A stretch of DNA of 64,000 nt. Source: Antitrichia curtipendula (taxonomy: Eukaryota > Streptophyta > Bryopsida > Hypnales > Leucodontaceae). The notes below the pieces were generated by a model. It was not told where the DNA came from. It saw only the letters and a program-made list of their open reading frames with translations, and did no database searches. A program made the position numbers and the translations under genes. Positions 37,144 through 48,722 of the stretch are shown here, in pieces; the first letter of the stretch is position 1; each line of letters starts with the position of its first letter. Location: NCBI GenBank assembly GCA_951230915.1, contig OX579633.1, forward strand, positions 56,186,029-56,250,028, read 5' to 3'.

Positions 37144-38752
37144 CCCCCTAAAGCCTTGTTGCATGATTTGAAGTCATCTTTTGCTTTTGGACAAGCCCAA
37201 TGTTTCTAGTAAAATACTTATTAGATTATTTTGAATTGTTGTCCATGGGTGTGTTCACTTCTAGCTTAATTCTTAGAAAATTTTATACCATTTTGAGTTG
37301 TGATTAAAAAATTATGCCTCAAAAAGGGCATTTTTTTCAAAGTAGGGACAATTTGAGCAACCATTATAGATAGGTTCAGTTAGTCTATAATTTTTTATAC
37401 ATAATCTTAACTCACTTAGTAGCCCTAAAAGTTCATAACTATGTTTCACTCAAAAAACATTTTGAAAACTATTGTTTCTAGTAAAATTATGAAGAAAATA
37501 TTGCACATGATGCAAAGTTTTGTTGAAAAGGAAAATTCAACCTCTAAAGGTTCAAACACCATTTTTTGGCAATATAGCAATTTGGGGCGGCTCACTACAA
37601 ATGGAATTTTCATTTTTTTCCTTTGAAATTTTCACACAATATGTACCCAAGGAGTGGCTTTAAGGTGTAACAACTTTCATAATTTTTGACTATATGATTA
37701 AAAAGGTTATTGCATACCATGTAATTTCCATTGCTCAACGGACTCATAACTCAAGGAGCTTAGAAAAAAATAACTTTATTAAGAAATACAATTTTGAAAT
37801 TAGTTTTAAAGATTTCTGTAGACGTGGAAAGCCTTGAATTATTGCATTTTCAATAATAAAATGAAAGTTTTGGAGAGTTTTAGTTTGTGGGTAGTTATAG
37901 AACCTCTACTCTAAAAGAAACTTTGAAGTCTTAAAATTAATTCAATTCTCAATATTTCTGAAATAAAATAAAATCATGGGGTTTCATTAGATGTTTTTGG
38001 GGGGGTCTGGAGGGCCGTTTCGGGCATGTTCCCACTGTTGTTCCTACAGTAGTAAAAGAACGGCCGTTGTCAAAAAAAATTCTTTGAAAGAAAAAAAAAA
38101 TCTTAAAATGAAAAAACAAGATGAACAAATTTTTATTTATTTTTCTTGAAATTTTTTAAATGACGTGACAGTCCCTTTGTCACGTCATGAAGCTATTGTG
38201 GCACAGTTCTAGACAGTTCCAGAGTCTGGGAACCTTGGGAAACTCGTAGCCTTCCATAGGGGGTAAAAAACATGTAATGAGACTATTTAGTACAACACTA
38301 GAATTGGCATTTATTAGTTCCATAACTAAATTCTTAACAACTAACAACTAGTATTTTAAATCATTCTTTGCTTCTTTCTACATTCTATTTTTTTCAAGCA
38401 TGAATATGAAATTCTTTTGTTTTGAAAATTTTTGTATGTATTTCCAACTTATTTCATTAACATGTTGTAGAGAATAAAAAATTGTAGGATCTAAATATTT
38501 TTGTAAAAAAAATTTGAAAGATGAAATCTATCCATTTGAAAAGAGTTGAACATACCTCTTTTTGAAACTCAAGCAACTTCATCTTGCAATTGGTAATGGT
38601 TCTTGTTTTATATTTTTTTTGATAAATTAATTAAAGTATCCTATGATTTGATTTGTTAATAAAAAAATGTAGAGGAAGATTTTAGCCTTGCTTTGGGTTG
38701 AAGTACTTTAAAACAATTTTGGACATGAAAAACATTGAATATCTTTAGGGGG
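37144..38752 (-). mobile_element. Possible longer member of the CCCCTAAAG repeat family
   Basis: The segment begins CCCCCTAAAG and ends CTTTAGGGGG, a perfect 10-bp inverted pair. Parts of its interior (37.80-37.95 and 38.27-38.40 kb) resemble, in inverted orientation, the interior of the element at 59221-60177 and the one at 63055-63593. The flanks are not clean TTAA (GATT on the left, TAAA on the right), so its status is less sure. It has no coding capacity. Confidence 0.35.
38160..38188. repeat. Perfect 11-bp-arm inverted repeat with ACGT core
   Basis: ATGACGTGACA and its exact complement flank a 7-base loop (GTCCCTT). Each arm contains TGACGTG, an ACGT-core motif of the type bound by plant bZIP factors. 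It stands in otherwise AT-rich, gene-free DNA. Confidence 0.7.
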
Positions 38753-40003
38753 TAAACTTCAATAATGATCACTTCCAGTGAAAGCAGGGTTGCTAGCATG
38801 CGAGCTTGTGAGCAGGAAAAAAAATTCCTGAAAAAGAAGATAAGGATCCCATGGCCGTGGATGTACCTATGACCGTGGAGTGTTTTCAAAAATTCCACCT
38901 TACAAACTTTGAGTGACTTTCAAATGTAAGATAAAAACTTGCTTGATCATTTATCTTTGGTTTAGGGTTTTAGGGTATGGATGTATTATAATTGTCCATG
39001 CAACACTTCTACACAACATATATTTTGAGGGAAATACCTTGGTGTTTGAAATATCCATTCTAAGCAATATCCTACCTAATTCTATGGAGAGTCATTGGTT
39101 CGGGTGAATATATATGTTTTTAGACGTAATTTTCTCCCATGAAGAGTCCTTACATGGTGTGAAATTTTTTGTCTTAGTATGACAATATGGCACCCAATTT
39201 ATATTCATTTCAATCCATAGGTCAAAGGTAGATTCAAATTTAAATTCTTTTCCACATTCTATTTTTTGGTAAGAGATTTTATTTCTTAAGAGTTTATTTA
39301 TTCTTCTAACACGATTATTTTATTCATGAAGACTATCGTGTTGGTGAAATTTTTTGTTGACTCCCTATTTTTTTGGGTAAAAAAACCTTGCTGGGTGTAA
39401 ATAAGATTTTTTCTATCACACCTAATTTTCTTGCTTTAGACATATAGGTGGGTGTGAATTTATTTCTATTTTCATATTCTATTTTGAAGTAGGAGACTTT
39501 GATTTTTGAGAAATGATTTATCTTTTTATCACCCTATTTTGTGCCCATTGAGACTGTTGTGTGCATGTACTATTTTTATCACACCCTATTGTTTTCCATA
39601 AAGAGTCTTTGCATGAGGGGAATCTACATTTTGTGTTCATACCCAATGATTTCTCATTAGAACTAGTTGGATTATAGGACTATAATTTTAGAATCACCCT
39701 ACTCGTTGTGGCATTACCATTTTTATTTTTAGGAGGGCTTAATTCATTTCAACACCCTAATTTGGCGGATAAAACACTTCGGTTTGGGGGTTAAATTTAG
39801 GGTCTTCTCCAAACCTATTAAATTCAACATGATAATTTTTTGGGGGTACTTTCATTTAGCAATTTAATTGAGAATTTACTCATATTTTTATTCAACAAAC
39901 CAATTTGGATGTTGTGAACTTATTGATAACTTCTGAACCCAAAATTCTGGGGTAGGGATGTTTGCTTGATATAAATTTATTTTCATTTGTTCAATGCGTA
40001 TCG

Positions 40004-40205
40004 AACGGGTCATCCGACCACTGTCCTATCTGGCCCGTTCGACTGATCGGACAAGTTTGGCAAAGGCGATGGAATACCGGACGGATCCGTCCGATCAGTG
40101 GACGCATGGGCAATCCGCCTGATTGGACAACCCCTATGGAGTAGAGATGAAAGTGGGAGATTTTTCAAGGCCATCCGACCAGTCGGACGGGTGGATCATC
40201 TGACT
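40004..40205. repeat. GC-rich island with repeated palindromes
   Basis: About 200 bp of GC-rich sequence stands in AT-rich surroundings. It contains the perfect 16-bp palindrome CGGACGGATCCGTCCG (40078-40093), an inverted pair GACTGATCGGAC / GTCCGATCAGTG (11 of 12 matching) spanning it, and several further CCGACCA/GTCGGAC copies up to about 40192. A short frame crosses it but has no recognisable content. Confidence 0.6.
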
Positions 40206-40866
40206 CCTAAAACAGCCTCGACCAACAAATAATCAGAAGGACGGGAATGACAAAATTCTCATCGAGATCCACTTTCTTACTTAAAGAACTTGAATCATTA
40301 AACATAACTTGAGCGGTTTTTTAATGCAATGGTCTTCAATCTTATATCCTAAACCCTATACCCTAAAACCTAAATCCTAAATTGTATACCCTAAAGTCAC
40401 AAATGTAAGAAATCATAATTAATTTAAAATATGAAAACAAATGCAAATTAAGTTCCTCAGGAAATATATGGACCATCTTCAATTAAGGACTTAGCCTGAG
40501 GATTCTTGATTGGGTTTAGGTGTTTCTTGAATTCATAGCACGCACAAGTTCGCAAATAAAACTTTGAAGTCAATTTTTAATTTTTTATGTGAATATTTCT
40601 TATTAAACAAATTCAACTATAGACGTTTTATGTAACTTTATCAACACCATTGTCCCACAATTGTTGAATGGATTTCTACCTCAAAGAATTCACCAATGTG
40701 CAATTGTGCATCGAATTTAAAAATTAAAATGTTTACTTCTCTAGCTTTTCTAAAATGGGATGTTTGGTCGTTCAACCCTTTTAGGAATATTCACGTACAT
40801 CTTCCACCTTGTGCATTTTAGCCAAAATTTAGGCAATTGAGTTAGGAATAGATGTGAAATGTTTAA

Positions 40867-42632
40867 CCCCTAAAGTCCCAAGGCCATTTTCCATCAAAAA
40901 CCACTCAAAATTGCCATTTCTAGAGCAAAGAGCAGAAAATAATTTTAATTTAACTTTTTTGCATCTTTAATTGTAGGATCTTGTACTAGACTAGTGTAAA
41001 AATGTGTGGAAGAAATTTCAGAAATTTTGACCGTGTAGACTGCAAGATATTTGCATTTAAAGTAAAGGAATCTAGTTTTTAGGCACCTTGCTTAACTACA
41101 TTTCTTGGCTTTGAACCTTTTTAACTAAAAAATTCTGCTCTAATGATGGTGAATTTCTAATTTTATATGATAAACAATTGAGTTGAGAATCTAGAAAAAA
41201 AAATATTTAAAAAGAAACACTTAGTTGTCACTCATTAAAAAATTGTTAAGTAGAAGTAGATTCAAGATTGAAGGAAAAATTAAATCATTAATAGCTCTAA
41301 GATAGAATTGAAATATACTAATCTCAACAGTGAGATTGTTCTAGCAAGAAATCTTGACCTCGTGAAACTTTTATTTATTTTTAATTGTTAGAAGTCAATT
41401 CAAAAATGAATCCTCCAAGTTATTTATTTTAAAAGATGCTCTAATTGCCCAAAAAATAAGATTGACCTTAACTTTTGCATAACAAATCCAAGTGGAATGA
41501 ATCAAAGCTTGCCATGTAAATAAAAATAAATTCTATATGAAACAAATTTTTAGAATTTTTAATTTAAAGTTTTTTTGAGGATTTTTTTTTGTCCGCTGAA
41601 CTAAAATTTGGGGTTTAGGTGCCATAACTTTTGCTCCCGGGCACCGATTGAAGATATAAACATTTAAAGTGAAGAAAAGGAATATTTTGCAATTGGACTA
41701 ATTAGATTTATTTATAGGGCTTCCAATCTTGTTAACATCTTAATATAAAAAAATTGTATAAAATATTGTGAACTTAAAAAATATTTTACATTGAAGAATT
41801 GAGTTGAGGATCTAGGAAACAAAATTAATTTAAAAATATCCAAAATTTCATTCTTTAAAAAATTGTCAAGTCAAAGCAAGTATGAATAGAAAAAAAATAC
41901 TAAATTGTTGATAGTTCTTAAATATAATCAAATCCAATAATCCTAAGGGTGGGATTTTTCAAATTTATATATATTTTTTGGTGCTTGCCTTTCATATTTT
42001 GGGCTTATTCTAGCATAACTTTTGCTATTGGTCACTAATTAAATAAAAATTATATTCCTAATCAAATCCAATCTTAAAATAAAATTCAAAAAATCTTGCC
42101 AAAATTTAAAATCATAGATAACTATCCAAACCTTCAAAAGTCTACCAAGAGGACTTGTTGGACTTTAGGACTTAAGCATTGTTTAATTTGAATTTGATAT
42201 GAATTTTCTTCAAAAATTCATGGAAATTTCCAAATTTCACCTAAAAAATTAGAGGTTTGACTACATATTCATGGGCTTTGTCTTTTAGGGGTCAATATCA
42301 TTTAGCTTCCATATACCTTAGTGAACATATAGAAGTTGATGGCAACCAACTCGTTGCTTAATGTGTCCAAATTGAAACAATTGGATTCTTAATTGGAAGC
42401 AAATATCAAGTAAACGATGTAGAGAAGTTATTTGAGAACATTAGAAAATTGAATGCAATTATAAAAAAACCCATGAAAATTGTACTCTAGATATATTCTA
42501 GACATGTGATTTCATCTCTGAAAAATAAAAATAAAAAGCTTCACTCATAAATGGAAAAAAAATGGAGGATATAAAGTGGAAGATTTTGAAGCCTGACTAC
42601 ATGGTTTGGGGCTTCTATCCTTCAGGAGTTAA
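40867..42632 (+). mobile_element. TTAA-flanked CCCCTAAAG element, right end unclear
   Basis: TTAA at 40863-40866 is followed by CCCCTAAAGTCCCAAGG. The next 200 bp resemble the first 200 bp of the element at 59221, including TAGGATCTTGTA and a TTTCAGAAATTT block. Candidate right ends are CTTTTAGGGG|TCAA near 42292 and CTTCAGGAG|TTAA near 42629; these two areas are themselves imperfect direct copies of each other, about 330 bp apart. No coding sequence is visible. Between 41.0 and 43.0 kb I see nothing else. Confidence 0.4.
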
Positions 42633-43071
42633 TATCATCTAGCTATCATACAATTAACTCTTAAAGAGAATATAATTAGAAATTGAAAGCAATCAACCAC
42701 TCACAATGATAGTGTCTTGACATGAAGAGAAATCTTTAGGTTCAATCATTGATAGTATGCTACACAAAAAGATGCTTATAGAGTACAAGCTCCCATTCAA
42801 GCTAACATGCCTTTTTAAATGATACTTGCAAATAAGAAAGACCAAGAAATAAATCTGAATTTGTTACACTTCCCTTGTATACTTATAAATGAATCACATC
42901 TCACAAATGTCTTGTAGGATAACTACACAATACAATAAAAATTAGACAGGGCCACTACAGATAGGATAATTAGTCCACATATATAACAAATGAAAGATTT
43001 CAAAGATTTCAAGATATAAAATCAAAAGTTTCAAAAATTTGCTCCACAATTAATTAGAATTGCCAAGCAAA

Positions 43072-45327
43072 TCACCAATAATCTTTACAAGAACACATGC
43101 CATCATAAAAGTGATGAAAGCGATTTGCATCTCTAACCACAATCTCTCTTCTAGATACTTTCGAGATCAACTTGGTTGCTGTATGACAATCTGAACACAC
43201 ACGAAGATTCTTGTACACATGAATGGATTTACTACTTGGGATGTGAATAAGTCCATATGAAATAGCCAACTTCTCACTATGAGAGCAAAGTGAAAACTCC
43301 TTATCCTTCTCATCAACATCATGCAACACAAGACGGGTATCCGGAAGGTAGCCTTCAGCCTTGATTTTCTCCGTCAATCTGCTCAGCTCCGCATATATCT
43401 CCTTTGTTTCTGGGTGAGATGTATCCCCAACAACAAAGGCATGACTCTTCTTATCAACTTCGATCCAGCTAAGCCCTGGTTCCTTGCGTATGCCCCTCTC
43501 CAGCATCGCAGCACGCACAGCTGATGCCTTCTCCCACTTCTCAGCTGCAGCATAGATGTTGGAGAGGACCACGTACGTAGAGGCATCCCCGGGTTTCAAC
43601 TTGAAGAGCTCTTTAGCTGCAAGTTCACCCAACTCCACATTACCATAAGATCTACAAGCACCGAGCAAGGCTCCCCAAGTTGCTTCAACTGGTTCAACTG
43701 GCATATTATCAATCAAGACCTTTGCTTCTTCCAGGTGCCCAGCCCGCCCGAGAATATCCACCATGCAGGTCCAATGCATCACACTAGCAACGATGCCGTA
43801 ATCTTGCGACATAGCCAGGAAGAGTCGACGCCCTTCATCGACAAGGCCCGCATGACTACAGGCCGATAACAAAGCCACAAATGAGTACTCATCAGGCTTC
43901 ACACCGGCTGCTGTCATATTCCTGAAGACTTCCAGAGCTTCAGACCCACATCCATGTTGCGCAAGTCCACCAATCATCACGTTCCAGCTAATCACGTCCC
44001 GTTCGGCCATTCTGCCAAAAACCAGTCGAGCATCATCGATACTGCCACACTTCGCATACATGTGGACCACCGCATTACCCACACGCACATCCAACTCAAA
44101 TCCGGCTTCACGGGCATCGCTATGAACCTCTCTCACCCACTCCAAAGCCCCTGCGCTTGCAGACGCATTCAGAATACTCACATATGTAATTGCGTCTGGT
44201 CTCAGACCTTCCTGTTTCATTTGGAGAAGAAGTCGATCTGCTTCCTCACCACACCCAGAATCTGCATATGCTCCAATCATCACATTCCATGAAATTACAT
44301 CCCGTTCCTCCATTTTGTCAAAAGCCAATCGTGCATCATCGATACTGCCACACTTGGCATACATGTGCACCAGCGCGGTGCCCACACGCACATCTGACTC
44401 AAATCCCGCTTCATGGGCATGCCTGTGAACCCCCCTACCCCAATCCAAAGCCCCCGCGCTAGCACATGCATTCAGGATGCTCATGTATGTGATTGCGTCT
44501 GGCTTGAAGCCTTCCCGTTTCATTTGGAGAAGAAGTCGATATGCTTCCTCACCACCACCACTTTCGGCATATGCTCCAATCATCACATTCCAGGTAATCA
44601 CATTGCGGCTCGCCAACTTATCAAAACTGATCCTTGCCTCCTCCATGTTCCCACACTTTGCATACATTTTAAGGAGCGAGGTCCCCACACGAACATCTGA
44701 TTCAAACCCACCCTCTCTGATATATGCATGAACTTTCTCGACCCACTTTAAAGCTGATGGGCTCGCACTGGCTTTCAGCATGCTCAAGTAAGTAACTGCG
44801 TTAGGTTGCATACCCTCCTTTCGCATGCGAAGGAAAATTTCCATGGCGTCTTCCCCACAACTGCGCTGAGCATAGCCTCCAATCATGACGTTCCAGCTAA
44901 CAACATCCTTCTTCACAAGTTCGTCAAACACTCTGCATGCATCCTCCAGTCTCCCACATCTGATGTATCCACACAATAAGTTGTTTGCCAAATATGTATT
45001 CTGCTGCATGCCACCCTCAATGCTACACTTATGAACCTGCTTTACTGCCGGAAGGTCTTCCTGCTTCAAGCACCGCTTCAGAATTTCAACATAGGAGTAC
45101 GAGTCTATTGCAAGGCCCTCTTCTAGTCGGTTCTTCAAAATATCAATTGCTTCACTCGTGGTAGTTGCGCTTGGCATGCACGTACTCGCACCACTGACTT
45201 CAACAGCTTGCTTTGACGCTTTTGCACTGGCGAGCAAAGTGTTTCTCCTTCCAAATTTGCACTTGGGTAACCTGACCCATCCATGCACCCAAAATTGCTC
45301 AATCCATTTAAAAATACTAGGATGCAT
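43072..45327 (-). CDS. PLS-class pentatricopeptide protein with DYW deaminase domain
   Basis: An intronless 751-residue gene. Such proteins enter mitochondria or plastids, bind one RNA site through their PPR array, and the DYW domain deaminates a cytidine (C-to-U editing). The first ~45 residues are basic and Ser/Ala-rich, like a transit peptide. From about residue 75 to 515 there are P-L-S repeats in units of about 101 residues (DVRVGTALVHMYAKCGSIDD and variants). E and E+ regions follow (GRAGHLEEAK, WGALLGACRSYGN). The DYW domain has the HSE motif (H683, E685), CSDCH (C711, C714), a second metal site (HH 738-739, C745, C747) and the terminal DYW. The ATG is directly preceded by an in-frame TAG, fixing the start. 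It lies 113 bp from the stop of the co-directional OSB-like gene. The target site is unknown. Confidence 0.97.
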   Translation of the reverse strand: MHPSIFKWIEQFWVHGWVRLPKCKFGRRNTLLASAKASKQAVEVSGASTCMPSATTTSEAIDILKNRLEEGLAIDSYSYVEILKRCLKQEDLPAVKQVHKCSIEGGMQQNTYLANNLLCGYIRCGRLEDACRVFDELVKKDVVSWNVMIGGYAQRSCGEDAMEIFLRMRKEGMQPNAVTYLSMLKASASPSALKWVEKVHAYIREGGFESDVRVGTSLLKMYAKCGNMEEARISFDKLASRNVITWNVMIGAYAESGGGEEAYRLLLQMKREGFKPDAITYMSILNACASAGALDWGRGVHRHAHEAGFESDVRVGTALVHMYAKCGSIDDARLAFDKMEERDVISWNVMIGAYADSGCGEEADRLLLQMKQEGLRPDAITYVSILNASASAGALEWVREVHSDAREAGFELDVRVGNAVVHMYAKCGSIDDARLVFGRMAERDVISWNVMIGGLAQHGCGSEALEVFRNMTAAGVKPDEYSFVALLSACSHAGLVDEGRRLFLAMSQDYGIVASVMHWTCMVDILGRAGHLEEAKVLIDNMPVEPVEATWGALLGACRSYGNVELGELAAKELFKLKPGDASTYVVLSNIYAAAEKWEKASAVRAAMLERGIRKEPGLSWIEVDKKSHAFVVGDTSHPETKEIYAELSRLTEKIKAEGYLPDTRLVLHDVDEKDKEFSLCSHSEKLAISYGLIHIPSSKSIHVYKNLRVCSDCHTATKLISKVSRREIVVRDANRFHHFYDGMCSCKDYW

Positions 45328-45440
45328 CTATGGAATCTTTTTAGTTTTACATGCACAATACTTCTCAAAGTCATTGCACTTTAAATGCACTGAGTAAGTA
45401 TCAAAAGGCAAACAAAAATAGCTTGCTTTGAAGCTTCTTG

Positions 45441-46132
45441 CTAATACCTATTCGGTGGGACAATCTCTTGAGAATCATTGGTGGGATAACCACCACGAGA
45501 AGGTAATTCACTTAAAATCAACAATTTGAGCATAGCCTTCACCCATGTGGGGGTTGACCAACCATCCACCCAAAGCGCTTTCATTGTCACCTTGTGTTCA
45601 AAGTCTGGTGTTTGGAGATTCATCTATACACACAACAACCCACAATCCAATATTAAAAAACAATCAAGGAGTATATGTCATTAAACATTGGAGTGACCTA
45701 ATTAGCCCTCAATTCAATACAAAACCCACTCGAAATGTAATATGCCTCTTGTTTACCCAAGCGCCCAAGACCTTGTACAAGCAATAAATTACTAATTCTC
45801 AATGTCTTTTCACAAATTTCTAACATCAAATAATTACCAACCTTAGCAATATTCCTAGTGATACCTTGTATAATCTGTTGTCCCACCACTGCAAAGGATC
45901 CGCAAAATACTCCTCCCAATCTTGCTCCATTGTCTGTGCTTCGCCTGATTGAATTGTTAAATACTTCATACATGTCATTCACATTCTTTCTCAGAGATTA
46001 AAAAACAGTCACTTCCGGCTATGAGAGCGGCCATCTTATACATACCTGAAGCATTAGTACTCACAGAGGGTTTTCTCCAAACTGATGACGAGGAACACCT
46101 CATGGATCCGCTGCTCCTTCCTCCATAGGAGG
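45441..46132 (-). CDS. OSB-like organellar single-stranded DNA-binding protein, 3' exons
   Basis: Three minus-strand exons join in phase: 46132-46046 (Ser-rich linker), 45944-45865 and 45623-45441. The last two together form one PDF motif, the hallmark of plant OSB proteins: EEYFADPLQWWDNR followed across the intron by TPDFEHKVTMKALWV and TPTWVKAML. OSB proteins carry an OB fold plus one to three PDF motifs, bind single-stranded DNA in mitochondria or plastids and suppress recombination between short repeats of organellar DNA. Only one PDF motif is visible here. The OB fold is not securely located; a frame at 46200-46394 (CTRLSGRYILNLTTDE) is a candidate exon. A possible first exon lies at 47980-48262. 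Family assignment rests on the PDF motif; completeness is uncertain. Confidence 0.72.
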
Positions 46133-46199
46133 CTGAGACAAATAATAAACATGGGTGTATATACCATGGAGACTTCAAGAGTGTGATCGCACAGGCATC

Positions 46200-46394
46200 C
46201 TAATCACACAAATCCCCGACAGTGTCAATATGAAAAAAACATTCAATTGGTGGTAGTTTGAGCATAAAATACTCATCGGTAGTAAGATTTAATATGTAAC
46301 GTCCAGATAACCGAGTGCACGTCCTGTCAATTGGGGGGATGCGTACCACCGTATTGATCAAATATACTGCTGTCGACGAACCTAAAGGTATCGG
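46200..46394 (-). other. Candidate OB-fold exon of the OSB-like gene
   Basis: About 60 open codons after a possible acceptor (CTTTAG|GTTCG near 46383). The translation is beta-strand-like, with VYLINTVVRI and RLSGRYILNL; the latter resembles the SG(R/Q)L strand of SSB folds. The exit splice to the exon at 46132 is not clear, since a TAG lies at the end. It is supported mainly by position between the putative first exon and the PDF exons. Confidence 0.35.
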
Positions 46395-46649
46395 ACACAT
46401 GTGTTGCTAACAAGACCACGGTACTTCAGTTCAGACAAGTCACAAGTCATCCAACTACTTCCGTAGAACAGGTGTATGGCCATAAGGCAACACTCACTCA
46501 CCCGTGCACCAGCTCCAAGCACCAAATAGCTTCTCGTCTGCTGCTTATGATGCGACAAAAGGTGCATTAATGGAGACATTTTGTGGCTCTGTGTCTACAA
46601 ACTTCTAACGGTTCCGCTTCAACAACAGAGTAACACCACAGATAGAAAT

Positions 46650-47950
46650 CCAACTTCTCATCTAGAAAAAGCATAGGACTGAATCTCCTCAAGGCTTCGG
46701 CCCCCTTTCAAGTGTACGTCCTCAATCAGTTGAAAACAGCTCCTTATCCATATCCAGGCAATGTCTGAAACCTTGAGTAAAAGTTGAAAAAGTAACATAT
46801 AACTATCAATCTGCTCCCTCCAACTGAGTTTCTTCTCTTCCTCAAATTGCCAAACGTCCAGGCAGGAAGAGAAATTCTAGTGTGGTTCAGCAACCCCAAC
46901 TTCAACATCAGTAGCGTCCAATGAACACAACAAGCTTCAAAACTCGAATTCAGCAGAGACACAAAGGATCATGTATGACTGGCAATATCTTCTAGTCTGG
47001 TCAATTGCTTGTCTGATTTCATGCCTCCTTCTCGGCCTTCAGCACCAATAATTCCAAGGTCTGCCGCTTCCAAATTATTGACTAGAAGTTCAATCCAGTC
47101 CACACACAAAAGTTGCAAGTACGAGTCCCCCTCTTGAGATCTTCCGCTCCCCGTTAACTGTAAACTGCTTTCTGGACCCCCCTCCAAATTGGCTCAACCC
47201 TCAGGGTTCTGAGAGAAATACACACTCACTAGTTCTCTGCATCAACCACAACCGACGTATGGAGCCTTAATACTTAGCTTCAGTCAATCAAGTTATCATA
47301 TAGCATAAGGCCTTCTGCTCCCTTTCAATTAAAATTCGGGAGGAGCAAGAAACCTAAACCACAACATCTCCACATGAACGACCCCAATATCTGAGCTTCC
47401 AAAAACTTGACTTCAATCTAGACGCAAAGCATCGTGGCAAATCAACCTTTTGAAATATGCGGCTCCCGTTGCAACTGCGTCTGCTCTACCCACCGAATTG
47501 CCAAACCCTAACTATGGAGATTAAATCCCCCTAAACAGCTTGACATGAACAAAGTCCGATATGTGCAACCAATTCCGTAATCTAACTTCACTCTAACCTC
47601 AGTCCATCATACATGAATCAATCTCTGCGAGTTCTTGAGTTACCTTTCAACTGTTTCCGCTCTCAGCTCCAAATTGATAAACCCTAACTTCAGAAAGAGA
47701 AGCGCACTCAAAGCACCTTCATAGGATCCATAGCCAATGCAACCTTGACTTCGATCTAGACTCAAAATATTACGTAAGAATTGCTCTTCTCGAGTTATTC
47801 AGCCACTTTCCAATTCTGTCCGCGTTTCCTCCCAGTTGCTAAACCCTAATCGAGTAAACCTCCGAGCAGGAAGAGAACCCACAACGCCCAGAACTCTCAA
47901 CGTATGCAAAGAGCTTCAAAATTGCAGAGAAAGGACCACATGCTGCAGTG
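46650..47950. repeat. Diverged ~165-175 bp tandem repeat with AAACCCTAA box
   Basis: A block containing TTG(C/A)(C/T)AAACCCTAA or a variant recurs near 46847, 47176, 47325, 47501, 47675 and 47836. Spacing is about 150-176 bp, with one gap of twice that. Shared flanks include a CTCC(C)-rich stretch before the box, AGGAAGAGAA after it in the outer copies, and TTGACTTC(A/G)ATCTAGAC at 47408 and 47745. Units are strongly diverged. The array lies where an intron of the OSB-like gene would be. Several short minus-strand frames (for example 46969-47187) probably reflect the repeat rather than exons. Confidence 0.55.
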
Positions 47951-47979
47951 AAGAATTATGCTCTGAAAGTTTGGTTTAC

Positions 47980-48262
47980 CTGGCAGTGGCGACTCAACGA
48001 GCGGACAGGTAAATCTGGTGCAGCAAGAGGACATGTCGAGACACCACATGCATCAGCCTCACCAACCATTCCAAAGACCCGATTTCTAAAGTGGAGGTTG
48101 AGCAGTGCAGTCGCACTTTGCAACAGGTTTTTGATGATCCTTTTCCAGGAGACTCGGGCTAGGAAGCTATTGTTGATGAAGGCAGCCCGTTTGATTTTTT
48201 TTTAAACCGATTCCTTGAAGCCTTTGAGTGACAACAGCTGAACTGGAAGTTCTAAAAGTCAT
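47980..48262 (-). other. Candidate first exon (targeting sequence) of the OSB-like gene
   Basis: The minus-strand ATG at 48262 opens a short frame MTFRTSSSAVVTQRLQGIG, rich in Ser, Thr and Arg like a mitochondrial presequence. An A9 run (48195-48203) then shifts out of a second, long open frame that continues for about 70 codons to a good donor (TGCCAG|GTAAAC, intron from 47979). The two frames differ by one base at this homopolymer, so an indel or an assembly error may separate them. An AACCCTAAT box lies just upstream (near 48440). Linkage to the PDF exons is inference from strand and order. Confidence 0.35.
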
Positions 48263-48585
48263 GGTCCAAGGAATCCCCTTCGCCCCTCAAAATGGTGTCT
48301 GGCCTGCAACAACTGCTTACCCGAGAATCCCGGCGAAGACCATCCTCAAATATCCTTAAGACGCATCCAAAGTAAAGATTGAAACCGATCACTTCAAACC
48401 TTAGATTTAAATCGAACGAGTACTCACGACAACGAGAGATTAGGGTTTGAGCCTTCTTCTATTTGCACCACCAGTGGGCTTCTCTGTTTCTTTCGTGGTT
48501 GGAGCGGCCGCGTTTAGTTTGAGCTCTTCCGTTGGGATTGGATGCCCCGCAATTGCCATGGAGGCACTCATCGGGAAAAAAACGG

Positions 48586-48622
48586 GAATTGAAACAATAC
48601 TGTCGCAGTATTGTTGCAATTC
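48586..48622. repeat. 17-bp-arm inverted repeat, 3-base loop
   Basis: GAATTGAAACAATACTG and its near-complement (one mismatch) flank TCG. Further CAGTATTGTTGCAAT and TTGCAAATTGAAAC copies follow to about 48720, giving a small cluster of related direct and inverted repeats. Confidence 0.65.
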
Positions 48623-48722
48623 AAACCAATTTACTTAACAGTATAATTTTGTTGCAAATTGAAACAGAACTGCTTACAATTCAAAATAGCAGTATTGTTG
48701 CAATATTGATGATGTTTTATAA

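Noticed and set aside
43321..44731. Several + strand frames of 60-112 codons opposite the PPR gene
   Set aside because: They mirror the repetitive PPR coding sequence and have no independent support.
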